Assembly (NCBI GenBank): GCA_012517965.1
Contig: JAAYTZ010000099.1
Location: forward strand, 1-40,535
From: Propionibacterium sp.
GTDB taxonomy: Bacteria; Actinomycetota; Actinomycetes; Propionibacteriales; Propionibacteriaceae
Direction: 5' to 3'
DNA length: 40,535 bases
Part shown: one piece after another, positions 26,058-33,889 of the stretch
Layout of the letters: each line of letters begins with the position of its first letter
How positions within the stretch are numbered: position 1 is the first letter of the stretch
Notes under the pieces: generated by a model
What the model was told of the DNA's origin: nothing
Seen by the model: the letters and a program-made list of their open reading frames with translations, nothing else
Databases searched by the model: none
Translations under genes and position numbers: made by a program

Positions 26058-26987
26058 ATGGCGTCCGAGAACCCGTTCCACCCCGAGCTGTGGGAGCCCG
26101 TGCCGGGCTTCGCGTTCACCGACATCACCTACCACCGCGCCCGCGAGGTGCCGGCGGTGCGGGTGGCGTTCAACCGGCCCGAGGTGCGCAACGCGTTCCG
26201 ACCGCACACCGTCGACGAGCTCTACACCGCGCTGGAGCACGCCCGCACGTCGGCCGACGTCGGCTGCGTGCTCGTCACCGGCAACGGGCCGTCGGCGCGC
26301 GACGGCGGCTGGGCGTTCTGCTCGGGCGGAGACCAGCGGATCCGCGGCCGGGCCGGCTACCAGTACGAGACCGGCGGCGACGCCGGACCCAACACCGGGG
26401 CCGAGAAGCCCTCGCCGATCGACGCGGCCCGGCTGGGCCGACTGCACATCCTCGAGGTGCAGCGGCTGATCCGGTTCATGCCGAAGGTCGTGATCGCCCT
26501 GGTCAACGGCTGGGCGGCCGGCGGCGGGCACTCGCTGCACGTGGTCTGCGACCTGACGTTGGCGTCCGCGGAACACGCCCGCTTCAAGCAGACGGACGCC
26601 GACGTCGGCAGCTTCGACGCGGGCTTCGGCTCGGCCTACCTGGCGCGCCAGGTGGGCCAGAAGGTGGCCCGGGAGATCTTCTTCCTCGGCCAGCCCTACG
26701 ACGCCCAGCGGGCCTACGAGATGGGCACCGTCAACAAGGTCGTGCCGCACGCCGACCTGGAGACCGAGGGCCTGGAGTGGGCCCGGCTGATCTGCGGCAA
26801 GTCGCCAACCGCCCAGCGCATGCTGAAGTACGCGTTCAACGCGATCGACGACGGGCTCATCGGGCAGCAGTTGTTCGCCGGCGAGACCACCCGGCTGGCG
26901 TACATGACCGACGAGGCCGTCGAGGGCCGCGACAGCTTCCTCGAGAAGCGGGCCCCCGACTGGTCCGCCTTCCCGTACTACTACTGA
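26058..26987 (+). CDS. menB: 1,4-dihydroxy-2-naphthoyl-CoA synthase
   Basis: A crotonase-fold enzyme that closes the naphthoquinone ring from o-succinylbenzoyl-CoA in menaquinone synthesis. The 309-residue protein carries MenB-specific stretches: [64 protein letters not shown] and the C-terminal [15 protein letters not shown]. These distinguish it from generic enoyl-CoA hydratases. It is followed 43 bases later by zwf on the same strand; other men genes are not in the window. Confidence 0.95.
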   Translation: MASENPFHPELWEPVPGFAFTDITYHRAREVPAVRVAFNRPEVRNAFRPHTVDELYTALEHARTSADVGCVLVTGNGPSARDGGWAFCSGGDQRIRGRAGYQYETGGDAGPNTGAEKPSPIDAARLGRLHILEVQRLIRFMPKVVIALVNGWAAGGGHSLHVVCDLTLASAEHARFKQTDADVGSFDAGFGSAYLARQVGQKVAREIFFLGQPYDAQRAYEMGTVNKVVPHADLETEGLEWARLICGKSPTAQRMLKYAFNAIDDGLIGQQLFAGETTRLAYMTDEAVEGRDSFLEKRAPDWSAFPYYY

Positions 26988-27030
26988 GCCCGGCCACGGG
27001 CCCGCCCACACAACGCACCAGAGGAACGCC

Positions 27031-28416
27031 ATGAACCAGAGGTCCGACGCCGTCGTCCTGTTCGGGGCCACGGGCGACCTGGCCCGCAAGAAGCTCTACC
27101 CGGCCCTCTACCAGTTGGCCGCCCGCGGCGCCCTCGACGTGCCGGTCATCGGGGTGGCCCGGTCGGAGTGGGACGACGACCGGCTGCGCGGCTACGCCGA
27201 GCAGGCCATCCGCGCCAAGGGTCAGGTGGACGAGGGAGCCCTGACCAGCCTCCTGAACGGGCTCACCTACGTCTCCGGCGACTACGGCGACCAGAACACC
27301 CACCAGCGGCTCGTCGACCGGCTGGACGGGGCGCGGGCGCCGCTGATCTACCTGGCGATCCCGCCGTCGGTGTTCCCGGCCGTGGTGGCGGGGCTGCGTG
27401 AGGCCGGCCTGTCCGGCGGCGGCCGGGTGCTCGTCGAGAAGCCGTTCGGCCGCGACCTCGCCTCCGCGCAGGAGCTCAACGCGCTGCTGTCGACGGCGTT
27501 CCCGCAGGAGAACATCTTCCGGATCGACCACTACCTGGGGAAGGAGTCGGTCGAGGGGCTGCTGGCGTTCCGGTTCGCGAACACGCTGCTGGAGCCGTTG
27601 TGGTCGCGCCAGTACGTGCGCAGCGTCCAGGTGACGTTCGCGGAGGGCTTCGGCACCGAGGGCCGGGCCGGGTTCTTCGACCACGTGGGGACGGTGCGCG
27701 ACGTCCTCCAGAACCACCTGCTGCAGACCGTCGCCCTGCTGGCCATGGAGCCGCCGATCTCGGAGGACGCCGACGCCTACCGCGACGAGGAGGTCAAGAT
27801 CCTGCGGCAGTGCGCGCCCTTGGACCCGGCCACCACCGTGCTCGGCCAGTACGTCGGCTACCTCGACGAGCCGGGCGTCGGCGAGATGTCCCGCACCGAG
27901 ACCTTCGTCGCCACCCGGCTCTCCATCGACTCGTGGCGCTGGGCCGGGGTGCCGTTCTACCTGCGGGCCGGCAAGTACCTGCCCGGGTCGGCGACCGAGG
28001 CCGTCGTCGAGCTGAAGCGGCCGCCGCGGCTGCTGTTCGCGGGGGCGGACGCCGCCGTGCCGTCCGCCAACCGCATCCACCTCCGGCTGGGCCACGACGA
28101 CGGGGTCACCCTGGCCGTCCAGGCGAAGGCCCCGGGGGCGCGCACCGTCACGAAGGAGGTCGCGCTCCGGGTGGACTTCGGGTCGGCGCTGGGGCACCGG
28201 CGGGAGGCCTACGAGCGGCTGCTGGAAGACGCCATGTACGGACTGCGGCACCGGTTCGCCCGGGAGGACACCATCAACGAGGAGTGGCGCATCGTCGACG
28301 GCATCCTCGACCCGGAGGCCCGCCCGATCCCCTACTACAAGAAGACCTGGGGCCCCTCGGAGGCCGACCGGCTGGCCGGGCTGACGGGCTGGCACGCCGT
28401 GTCGGTGAAGGAGTAG
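27031..28416 (+). CDS. zwf: Glucose-6-phosphate 1-dehydrogenase
   Basis: Oxidises glucose-6-phosphate to 6-phosphogluconolactone with NAD(P)+, entry to the pentose phosphate path. 461 residues: nucleotide-binding [10 protein letters not shown] at 12-21, EKPFG at 136-140, the active-site RIDHYLGKE at 164-172 with the catalytic His, and YLRAGK in the C-terminal domain. AGAGGAA precedes the ATG. It stands apart from tal/opcA/pgl, so it may be a second copy or a cofactor variant. It is convergent with the FMN reductase, 3 bases away. Confidence 0.95.
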   Translation: MNQRSDAVVLFGATGDLARKKLYPALYQLAARGALDVPVIGVARSEWDDDRLRGYAEQAIRAKGQVDEGALTSLLNGLTYVSGDYGDQNTHQRLVDRLDGARAPLIYLAIPPSVFPAVVAGLREAGLSGGGRVLVEKPFGRDLASAQELNALLSTAFPQENIFRIDHYLGKESVEGLLAFRFANTLLEPLWSRQYVRSVQVTFAEGFGTEGRAGFFDHVGTVRDVLQNHLLQTVALLAMEPPISEDADAYRDEEVKILRQCAPLDPATTVLGQYVGYLDEPGVGEMSRTETFVATRLSIDSWRWAGVPFYLRAGKYLPGSATEAVVELKRPPRLLFAGADAAVPSANRIHLRLGHDDGVTLAVQAKAPGARTVTKEVALRVDFGSALGHRREAYERLLEDAMYGLRHRFAREDTINEEWRIVDGILDPEARPIPYYKKTWGPSEADRLAGLTGWHAVSVKE

Positions 28417-28419
28417 CGG

Positions 28420-29019
28420 TCACCGCACGCCGGCCCGGGTGAACCGGGCCAGTTCGGCGCCGGCCGCCTCGATGCGGGCGGCCAGCGCCGCGCCGGGCCG
28501 GGGCCCGTCCCACTCGTCGGCCGTCACGAACAGGCAGCTGGGCAGCACCACGGCCCGCTGGTAGCCGAGCATCGGCCGCACCGCCTGGTCGAGCACCAGC
28601 GTGTGGCGGGTGGTGCCGCCGGTCGCCGCGATCGTGGTGGGGAGCGAGCGGAGGGCGTCCGGGGGCAGCACGTCCAGGAACGACTTGAGCAGCCCCGAGA
28701 AGGACGCGTTGACCGTCGGGGTCGCCACCACGAGGGCGTCGGCGCGCTGGACGGTCGTCACGGCGTCCGTCACCGCGTCCTCCCGGACGCCCTCGATCAA
28801 CGCCCGCACCACGGCCGGCGCCGAGCGGCGCAGTTCCAGGTGTTCGACGGACGCCGCGACCCCGGCCCGCCGCAGGGCGGCGGCCGCGGCGTCCCCGATC
28901 GCCTGGGCGAGCCGGGCGGTGCCGGACGCCGGGCCGTGGCCCGCGCTGAGGACCACGACGCGCGCCCGCCCGGCGAGCGGCGGGGCCCCGGCGGCCGGAC
29001 GCGCCACGGTCGCGGTCAC
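28420..29019 (-). CDS. NAD(P)H-dependent FMN reductase
   Basis: A flavodoxin-like reductase of the SsuE/MsuE type, 199 residues: RVVVLSAGHGPASGTARLAQ at the N terminus, the flavin loop TPTVNASFSGLLKSFLD, and ATGGTTRHTLVLDQAVRPML. It supplies reduced FMN to two-component oxygenases. The GTG at 29019 overlaps the permease stop (GTGA). It closes the operon that includes the acyl-CoA-dehydrogenase-fold flavoenzyme at 31793-32869, its probable partner. Confidence 0.88.
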   Translation of the reverse strand: MTATVARPAAGAPPLAGRARVVVLSAGHGPASGTARLAQAIGDAAAAALRRAGVAASVEHLELRRSAPAVVRALIEGVREDAVTDAVTTVQRADALVVATPTVNASFSGLLKSFLDVLPPDALRSLPTTIAATGGTTRHTLVLDQAVRPMLGYQRAVVLPSCLFVTADEWDGPRPGAALAARIEAAGAELARFTRAGVR

Positions 29020-29846
29020 CCCCGACCCCCCCGCTCGGCGCGGCGCTCCCGGGGGGTGGCGAACGCCCAGCGGGCCACCACGTCGAGGGCGTACCCGATC
29101 GTGCCGATCACCAGGATCAGGGCGGTGATGTGGTGGTAGGTCAGCTGGTCCTTGGCGTTGAGGATCTGGTAGCCGAGCCCCGAGGTCACCCCGAGCATCT
29201 CGGCCGGGACCAGCACGACCCACCCGAGGCCGAGCGCCAGCCGCAGCCCGGCGAGGACGTTGGGCCGGATCGCCGGCAGCACCACGTGCCGCAGCACCTC
29301 CCACCGGGTGGCGCGCAGCGTCCGGGCCACCCGCAGGTGGCCCGGCTGCACGCCGCGGACGCCGTCGGCGGTGGCGCTGACGATCGGCCACACCGCGGCG
29401 GCCGCGACGAGCGCCACGACGGGCGGCGTCCCGACCCCGAACGCGATGATCGCGACCGGCGCCCACGACAGCGGCGACACCATCCGCAGGAACAGCTGCA
29501 CCGGCCGGGTCGCGGCGTCCAGCCAGGACGCCGACCCGACGGCCACCCCCAGGCCGATCCCGGCCAGCGCCGCGAGCGCCAGCCCGGAGACGAGCCGGAA
29601 GACCGAGGACGCCGCGGCGTCCAGCAGGGTGCCGGTGGCGGCCAGTTCGGCGAGCCCGCGCAGGGCGAGTGCCGGCGAGAACTGGGTGACCAGCGGGCGG
29701 GCCGCGAACAGGACGTCGGTGAGCAGCCACCACACGCCGACGGCTGCCACGATGCCGAGCGCCGGCCAGGCGAGGCCGGGGCGGCGGGTGGCGCGGAGCC
29801 GCCCGCGGGAGAGCCGCCCGGGGGCGGCGAGGTCGACGGTGGTCAT
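29016..29846 (-). CDS. ABC transporter permease (sulfonate/nitrate/taurine type)
   Basis: A BPD_transp_1 permease of the SsuC/TauC/NrtB group, 276 residues with about six membrane segments. The cytoplasmic EAA-type loop reads GHLRVARTLRATRWEVLRHVVLPAIRPNVLAG. The C terminus is strongly basic. The ATG at 29846 overlaps the binding-protein stop (ATGA) and its own stop overlaps the FMN reductase start. Confidence 0.92.
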   Translation of the reverse strand: MTTVDLAAPGRLSRGRLRATRRPGLAWPALGIVAAVGVWWLLTDVLFAARPLVTQFSPALALRGLAELAATGTLLDAAASSVFRLVSGLALAALAGIGLGVAVGSASWLDAATRPVQLFLRMVSPLSWAPVAIIAFGVGTPPVVALVAAAAVWPIVSATADGVRGVQPGHLRVARTLRATRWEVLRHVVLPAIRPNVLAGLRLALGLGWVVLVPAEMLGVTSGLGYQILNAKDQLTYHHITALILVIGTIGYALDVVARWAFATPRERRAERGGRG

Positions 29847-31027
29847 GGCTCGATCAACTCCTGACGAGGGGCGACGGGCACGCCGGCGCGCAGCAGGGAC
29901 GCCCGGACGAACCGGTCGTCGACGAGGTCGGCGTGGGCGGCCCCGGCGTCCGTGGGGAGCCAGGTGGCGTCGCCGTCGACGGCGGTCCGCCGCAGCAGGG
30001 CCACCAGCGACGCCGTGTAGCTCGCGTGGGGGAACGCGCTGAACCCCAGGTGCTCGCCGTGCCAGTCGGGGTGCCGGGCGATGGGGGCGTACGCGGCGGC
30101 GTCCCGGGTGAAGACCTTGCTCACCGCGGTCTCGCCCTGGGGCAGGTAGCCGCCGCCGACGAGCAGCCGGCCGGCGTCGCGCCGGTTGCCGTCGAGCCAG
30201 CCCTGGGCCGCGACGACGGCGTCCGTGAGCGCTCCGACGGCGCGGGGCTGCCGGTCGACGAGGTCCTGGCGGACGGTGATGGCGCAGCAGGCGTGGTCGG
30301 CCCAGACGTCGCCGAGGAAGCGGTGCACCCGCCCCACCCCCTTGGCTTCGGCGACCGCGCTGAACGGGTCGGCCACCGTGAAGCCCGCGATCGCCCCGGA
30401 CGCCAGCGCCGAGACCATGTCGGCGGGGGCCATGACCACCAGCTCGACGGTGCCGCGGGCCGCGGACGCCGGCTCGCGGATCACCGGGGTGAGCCCGGCG
30501 GCCGCCAGCACCCGCTGCGTCAGCACCGAGTGGATCGACCACCAGTAGGGCACGGCGATCCGGGTGCCCGCCAGCTGCTCGGTGGCGGTGATCGTGGGGG
30601 CGACGGTGAGGGTGGAGCCGTTCGTGTGGCCCCAGGCCACCACCTTGAGCGGCACCCGCTTGGCCACCCGCAGCTGCAGCGCGAACGGCAGCAGCAGGTG
30701 GACGGCGTCCACGTCGCCGACGGTGAGGGCCTGGGCGAGGGTGTCCCAGGAGCGGAACAACACCGGCGCCGCGTCGCCCAGCCCGGACGCCCGGAGGAAC
30801 CCGAGCTCGTGGGCGGCGAGCAGGGCGGAGGCGTCCGTGATCGGCAGGTAGCCGATCCGCAGCGGCCGGTCGGCGATCAGCGGGGCGGCGGACGCCGGCG
30901 CGGCGGCCAGCCAACCGCCGCGCAGCACGAGCCCGCCCAGCGCGGCGGTGGCCCCCACCCGGCCCGCGGTGCGGAGCAGGTGCCGCCGGTCGGGGCCCGC
31001 CGGGGTGCGGTCAGCCACGGCGGCCAC
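29843..31027 (-). CDS. ABC transporter substrate-binding protein, Tat-exported
   Basis: A NMT1/SsuA/NrtA-type periplasmic-fold binding protein, 394 residues. The N terminus has a twin-arginine signal: DRRHLLR at 13-19, a hydrophobic stretch 24-43 and a likely AxA cleavage near residue 47. The mature part begins LRIGYLPITDASALLAAHELGFL, typical of sulfonate/nitrate/taurine binders. GTG at 31027 overlaps the ATPase gene by 17 bases; an in-frame GTG at 31018 keeps the signal intact and is equally possible. Tat export suggests folding, or cofactor or ligand binding, before export. Confidence 0.88.
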   Translation of the reverse strand: MAAVADRTPAGPDRRHLLRTAGRVGATAALGGLVLRGGWLAAAPASAAPLIADRPLRIGYLPITDASALLAAHELGFLRASGLGDAAPVLFRSWDTLAQALTVGDVDAVHLLLPFALQLRVAKRVPLKVVAWGHTNGSTLTVAPTITATEQLAGTRIAVPYWWSIHSVLTQRVLAAAGLTPVIREPASAARGTVELVVMAPADMVSALASGAIAGFTVADPFSAVAEAKGVGRVHRFLGDVWADHACCAITVRQDLVDRQPRAVGALTDAVVAAQGWLDGNRRDAGRLLVGGGYLPQGETAVSKVFTRDAAAYAPIARHPDWHGEHLGFSAFPHASYTASLVALLRRTAVDGDATWLPTDAGAAHADLVDDRFVRASLLRAGVPVAPRQELIEP

Positions 31028-31817
31028 CCCCCACGGGGACGCCGAAGAACTCGGCGTCGTCGGGTTCGGGGGTGCCGTCGCCGTAGGCGCGGCGCAGCTC
31101 GGCCCGCAGCGGGTGCAGCAGGGCGGCGGCGGCGTCCGGTGCGGGGGCCGCGTTGACCCAGGTGCGGGCGATGCGGCCGGAGGCGTCCACGAGCACGATG
31201 TCGTCGGCGAGCACCAGGGCCTCGTCGAGGTCGTGGGTGACGACGACGGAGGTGAGCCGGTCGCGCACGGCGGCGGCGCGCAGCCACTGCTGGAGTTCGG
31301 ACCGGGTCGCCGGGTCGAGGGCGGAGAAGGGTTCGTCCAGCAGCAGCAGGTCGGGCGAGATGGCCAGCGCCCGGGCCAGCGAGGTGCGCTGGGCCTTGCC
31401 GCCGGAGATCTCGTCGGGGTAGCGGTCCACGACGCCGCCCAGCCCCAGCAGGTCGATGAGATGGTCGACCCGGGCGGGGTCGGCGTCCGCGTTGGCCTTC
31501 AACCGCAGCCCGAGCGCGATGTTCTCGCGGACGGTGAGCCAGCCGAACAACAGCGCGTCCTGGTGGACGACGCCCTCGCGCGGCCCCGGCCCGCGGCCCG
31601 GCCCGCCGTTCAGGAACGCCGGGTCGAAGGTCACGGTGCCGCTGAGCGGGGCCAGTTCGCGGGTCAGCACCCGCAGCAGGGTGGACTTGCCGGCCCCGGA
31701 GGGCCCGAGCACGGCCAGCTGCCGCCCCGCCACGAGGTCGAGGTTGAGGTCGTGCAGCACGGCGCGGCCGCCGTAGCCGGCGTCGACGCCGCTCAGGCGA
31801 GCGAGGAGAGTTCCCAC
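31011..31817 (-). CDS. ABC transporter ATP-binding protein (SsuB/TauB type)
   Basis: The 268-residue ATPase that powers the importer formed with the neighbouring permease and binding protein. Walker A GPSGAGKST is at 38-46; the signature is SGGKAQRTSLARAL, a variant of LSGGQ; Walker B is LLLLDEPFSALD, then VVVTHDLDEALVLADD. The start is GTG at 31817 with GGAAGGA 8 bases upstream, so it overlaps the 3' end of the flavoenzyme gene by 25 bases. Confidence 0.93.
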   Translation of the reverse strand: MGTLLARLSGVDAGYGGRAVLHDLNLDLVAGRQLAVLGPSGAGKSTLLRVLTRELAPLSGTVTFDPAFLNGGPGRGPGPREGVVHQDALLFGWLTVRENIALGLRLKANADADPARVDHLIDLLGLGGVVDRYPDEISGGKAQRTSLARALAISPDLLLLDEPFSALDPATRSELQQWLRAAAVRDRLTSVVVTHDLDEALVLADDIVLVDASGRIARTWVNAAPAPDAAAALLHPLRAELRRAYGDGTPEPDDAEFFGVPVGGGRRG

Positions 31818-32869
31818 AGCAGGTGTCCTTCCGAGGGGGACTGGACGGGGAGGAAGGCGGCTTCGCGGAAGCGCCGGTTGGCCGCCGACGCCGCCTGGTA
31901 GGCGCGGCCGCCGGCCAGCGTCGCCTCGAGGCGGGTGACCCGGGTGGCGAGCCGGGCGGCGTCGAGGCGCAGCCGCAGCAGGTCCCGGATCGGCACCGCC
32001 GCGAGGTCGGACGCCGCCGCGCGCCACCGCGCCAGGAAGTCCGCCACCTCGGCGCCGAGCGCCGCGGCGTCCGCCCCGAACACGGCGTTCTCGCCGCGAT
32101 CCAGGGCGTCCTCGGCCGCGGACCACGACCGCCGGACCAGACCGGCGGCGAACGAGGTCTGCAGCACGAGGAAGGTCGGCTTCACGGCCCGCACGAAGCC
32201 CGCGAGGTCGGTGCTGAGCACCTGGTCGGCCGGCACGTGGACGCCGTCGAGCCGTAGCGTGCCGGACGCGGTGGCGTCCAGGGCCAGCAGGCCGGTGACG
32301 GGGCGGGTCACCAGCCCGGGCGTGGCGAGCGGCAGCCAGACGACGATCCCGCGGCCGTCGGGCAGCCGGGCGGGCAGGACGACCACGGCGTCCGCGACGA
32401 GGTTGCTGATCCAGGAGACGAACCCGGTCAGCACGAAGCCGCCGTCCGCGGCCGGTGTCGCGTCGATCCCCAACTCGCCGATGCCGGCGAGGGCCTTGAG
32501 CGCCTGCGCCATGCCGGTCGCACCGACGGCGTCCGCCCGGCGCAACCGGGCGAGGGCCGCGTCGGTCGCGGGCGTCCGGACGCCCCGGGCCAGGTAGTCG
32601 GTGACGACCCGGTGCGCCCACAGCGCGAACGCAGTGGGGACGCACTCGCCGGCCAGCGCCGCGAGCACCTCGGCCGACACACCCACGTCGGACGCCGCCC
32701 GGCCTGCCAGCGCGGCGTCGATCTCGGCGTCCAGCAAGCCGGACGCCACCACGGCCCGCAGGTGGGTCGTCGCCGGGAGCCGGCCCGCGTCGATGTCGGA
32801 CGCCGTCGCGGCGGCCGCGCGGACCAGATGGTCGAGGACGCCGGCGGTCACGGTCAGGGTGGCGGTCAT
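31793..32869 (-). CDS. Acyl-CoA-dehydrogenase-fold flavoenzyme, probable monooxygenase
   Basis: A 358-residue protein of the acyl-CoA dehydrogenase superfamily, with an N-terminal helical domain, a central beta domain (LTGFVSWISNLVADAVVVLP ... DGVHVPADQVL) and a C-terminal helical domain. The C terminus lacks the YEGT block of true dehydrogenases and ends in SPSEGHLLWEL. Together with the FMN reductase and SsuABC-like transporter in the same operon, this suggests a DszC/SfnC-like FMNH2-dependent oxygenase acting on an organosulfur compound; the substrate is inference. The ATG at 32869 overlaps the DUF4242 stop (ATGA). Confidence 0.75.
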   Translation of the reverse strand: MTATLTVTAGVLDHLVRAAAATASDIDAGRLPATTHLRAVVASGLLDAEIDAALAGRAASDVGVSAEVLAALAGECVPTAFALWAHRVVTDYLARGVRTPATDAALARLRRADAVGATGMAQALKALAGIGELGIDATPAADGGFVLTGFVSWISNLVADAVVVLPARLPDGRGIVVWLPLATPGLVTRPVTGLLALDATASGTLRLDGVHVPADQVLSTDLAGFVRAVKPTFLVLQTSFAAGLVRRSWSAAEDALDRGENAVFGADAAALGAEVADFLARWRAAASDLAAVPIRDLLRLRLDAARLATRVTRLEATLAGGRAYQAASAANRRFREAAFLPVQSPSEGHLLWELSSLA

Positions 32870-33420
32870 CCGAGCCGCACCCCCTCCGGCAACGTCACCA
32901 GCGCGTGCAGCCGGTCGATGGGGGTGCTCACCGCGGCGCGGGCCCGCTCGACGGCGGCGGGGTCGGGCGCGTCGTAGAAGCACAGGCACTTCGCCATGTC
33001 CTCGCGGACGTAGGTGCGCAGGAAGCTCACCTCGGGCACGTTCGCGTAGAGCGGCGACTTCGCCTGCTTGCGGGCGAGGTAGGTGTCCATGTCGAGGTCG
33101 GCGGGCAGGTCCCACTCGACCAGGTACCCGGCCTCGGGGCGGGCCGCCTTGACCTCGTCGAGGTCGGCTCCCACGAGCCGGACGCGGGCGGGGTCCGACA
33201 CCTCGGCCGCCGCCAGACCCTGCAGCGCCCGGGCGACCTGGCGGGGGTGGTCGGCCTCGACGACGACGAACAGGCGGCCGTTGCCGGCGGCGATCTGCGC
33301 CTCGATCAGCTGCGCGCCGGCGTCCCGGAGGCGGTCGTGCACGGCGGCGAGGGTGGTCAGGGCGGGGTTGGGGTCGGTGGAGGCGGCGGGGACGATCTCG
33401 ACGAGGAACAGAGCGGGCAT
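32866..33420 (-). CDS. DUF4242-domain protein
   Basis: A 184-residue protein with two alpha/beta ferredoxin-like repeats. The second half, from YLVEWDLP with FLRTYVREDMAKCLCFYDAPDPAAVERA, is a clear DUF4242 pattern, a family that includes a structurally characterised nickel-binding Streptomyces protein. The cysteine pair in KCLCFYD could bind metal. CAGGAG stands 7 bases before the ATG at 33420. It is the first structural gene after the leader peptide and hairpin. Function in sulfur metabolism is inferred from context only. Confidence 0.8.
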   Translation of the reverse strand: MPALFLVEIVPAASTDPNPALTTLAAVHDRLRDAGAQLIEAQIAAGNGRLFVVVEADHPRQVARALQGLAAAEVSDPARVRLVGADLDEVKAARPEAGYLVEWDLPADLDMDTYLARKQAKSPLYANVPEVSFLRTYVREDMAKCLCFYDAPDPAAVERARAAVSTPIDRLHALVTLPEGVRLG

Positions 33421-33460
33421 GGCGGAACTCCTGGGAGTGCTGGGTGACGGTGCGCTCGAT

Positions 33461-33488
33461 CCCGGACGCCGCGGGTGCGGCGTCCGGG
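33461..33488 (-). terminator. Attenuator-type hairpin in the operon leader
   Basis: A 12-bp perfect stem, CCCGGACGCCGC (33461-33472) with GCGGCGTCCGGG (33477-33488) and a 4-base loop, between the leader peptide and the DUF4242 gene. On the minus strand, GCGTCCGG (33512-33505) can instead pair with CCGGACGC (33487-33480), which would prevent this hairpin: an antiterminator candidate. No U tract follows. Confidence 0.6.
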
Positions 33489-33580
33489 AGGCGGGCAGGG
33501 GTGACCGGACGCGGGAGGCGTCGGTCGGTGGGGGCGGAGCCGGGCCGGTCAGGCCGGCGGCTCAGCCGAGGGGGCGACGC

Positions 33581-33685
33581 TCAGCGGTCGCGGCGACAGA
33601 CGGCGTGATGCAGCGTCGCGGCCAGGCGGATGCTGGCGGCGGACAGGGCCAGGGTCGCGTTGAGCGACTCGGAGACCTGCATCAT
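33581..33685 (-). CDS. Leader peptide with Cys-containing tail (34 aa)
   Basis: A 34-residue open frame starting ATGATG at 33685, with GAGGA 7 bases upstream, and ending ATLHHAVCRRDR just before TGA. It is 160 bases upstream of the sulfur-type operon on the same strand. Actinobacteria encode short peptides with a cysteine near a basic C terminus ahead of sulfate, cysteine and sulfonate genes; this one has the same layout (one Cys codon, TGT, five codons before the stop). Stalling at Cys would let the ribosome influence the downstream hairpin. It is too short for normal gene finders. Confidence 0.6.
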   Translation of the reverse strand: MMQVSESLNATLALSAASIRLAATLHHAVCRRDR

Positions 33686-33736
33686 TTCGCCATCCTCGGG
33701 TGGTCCCGGGACGTGCTCCCGGGCTGGCGGCCCACG

Positions 33737-33753
33737 GTAGTCATTGAAACTAC
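33737..33753. promoter_or_regulatory. GTAGT-N7-ACTAC inverted repeat upstream of the leader
   Basis: A short AT-richer palindrome (33737-33741, 33749-33753) about 50 bases before the leader-peptide start, in the 204-base divergent gap with the YidE-type gene. The position suits a promoter or operator of the minus-strand operon. No factor can be named. Confidence 0.35.
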
Positions 33754-33889
33754 TTCGATCCACCCCGCATCCCGCTCCGTGGACGCCGGCCCGCGGAGGG
33801 GGAAGCCGCCAAGCCGGGTGCCCCGCCGGGGTCGCCCGGGTGCAGACTGGGTCCGCCCGGCGGGGCCGACCGCCGCGAGGAGGCTTCCC

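Noticed and set aside
26058-26987. Generic enoyl-CoA hydratase
   Set aside because: Several MenB-specific stretches, including the C-terminal [12 protein letters not shown], are present.
24323-27034. 903-residue plus-strand frame across the acyl-CoA ligase and menB
   Set aside because: It is antisense to one recognised gene and out of frame with another; absence of stops is expected at this GC content.
29016-31817. Nitrate or bicarbonate importer rather than sulfonate type
   Set aside because: Sequence alone does not exclude it, but no nitrate reduction or carbonate genes are linked, while an FMN reductase and a flavoenzyme are; kept as a stated alternative, not the main call.
33421-33580. 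SAM or other riboswitch upstream of the sulfur-type operon
   Set aside because: I cannot find the conserved core of SAM or related riboswitches; the leader peptide with alternative hairpins explains the region better.
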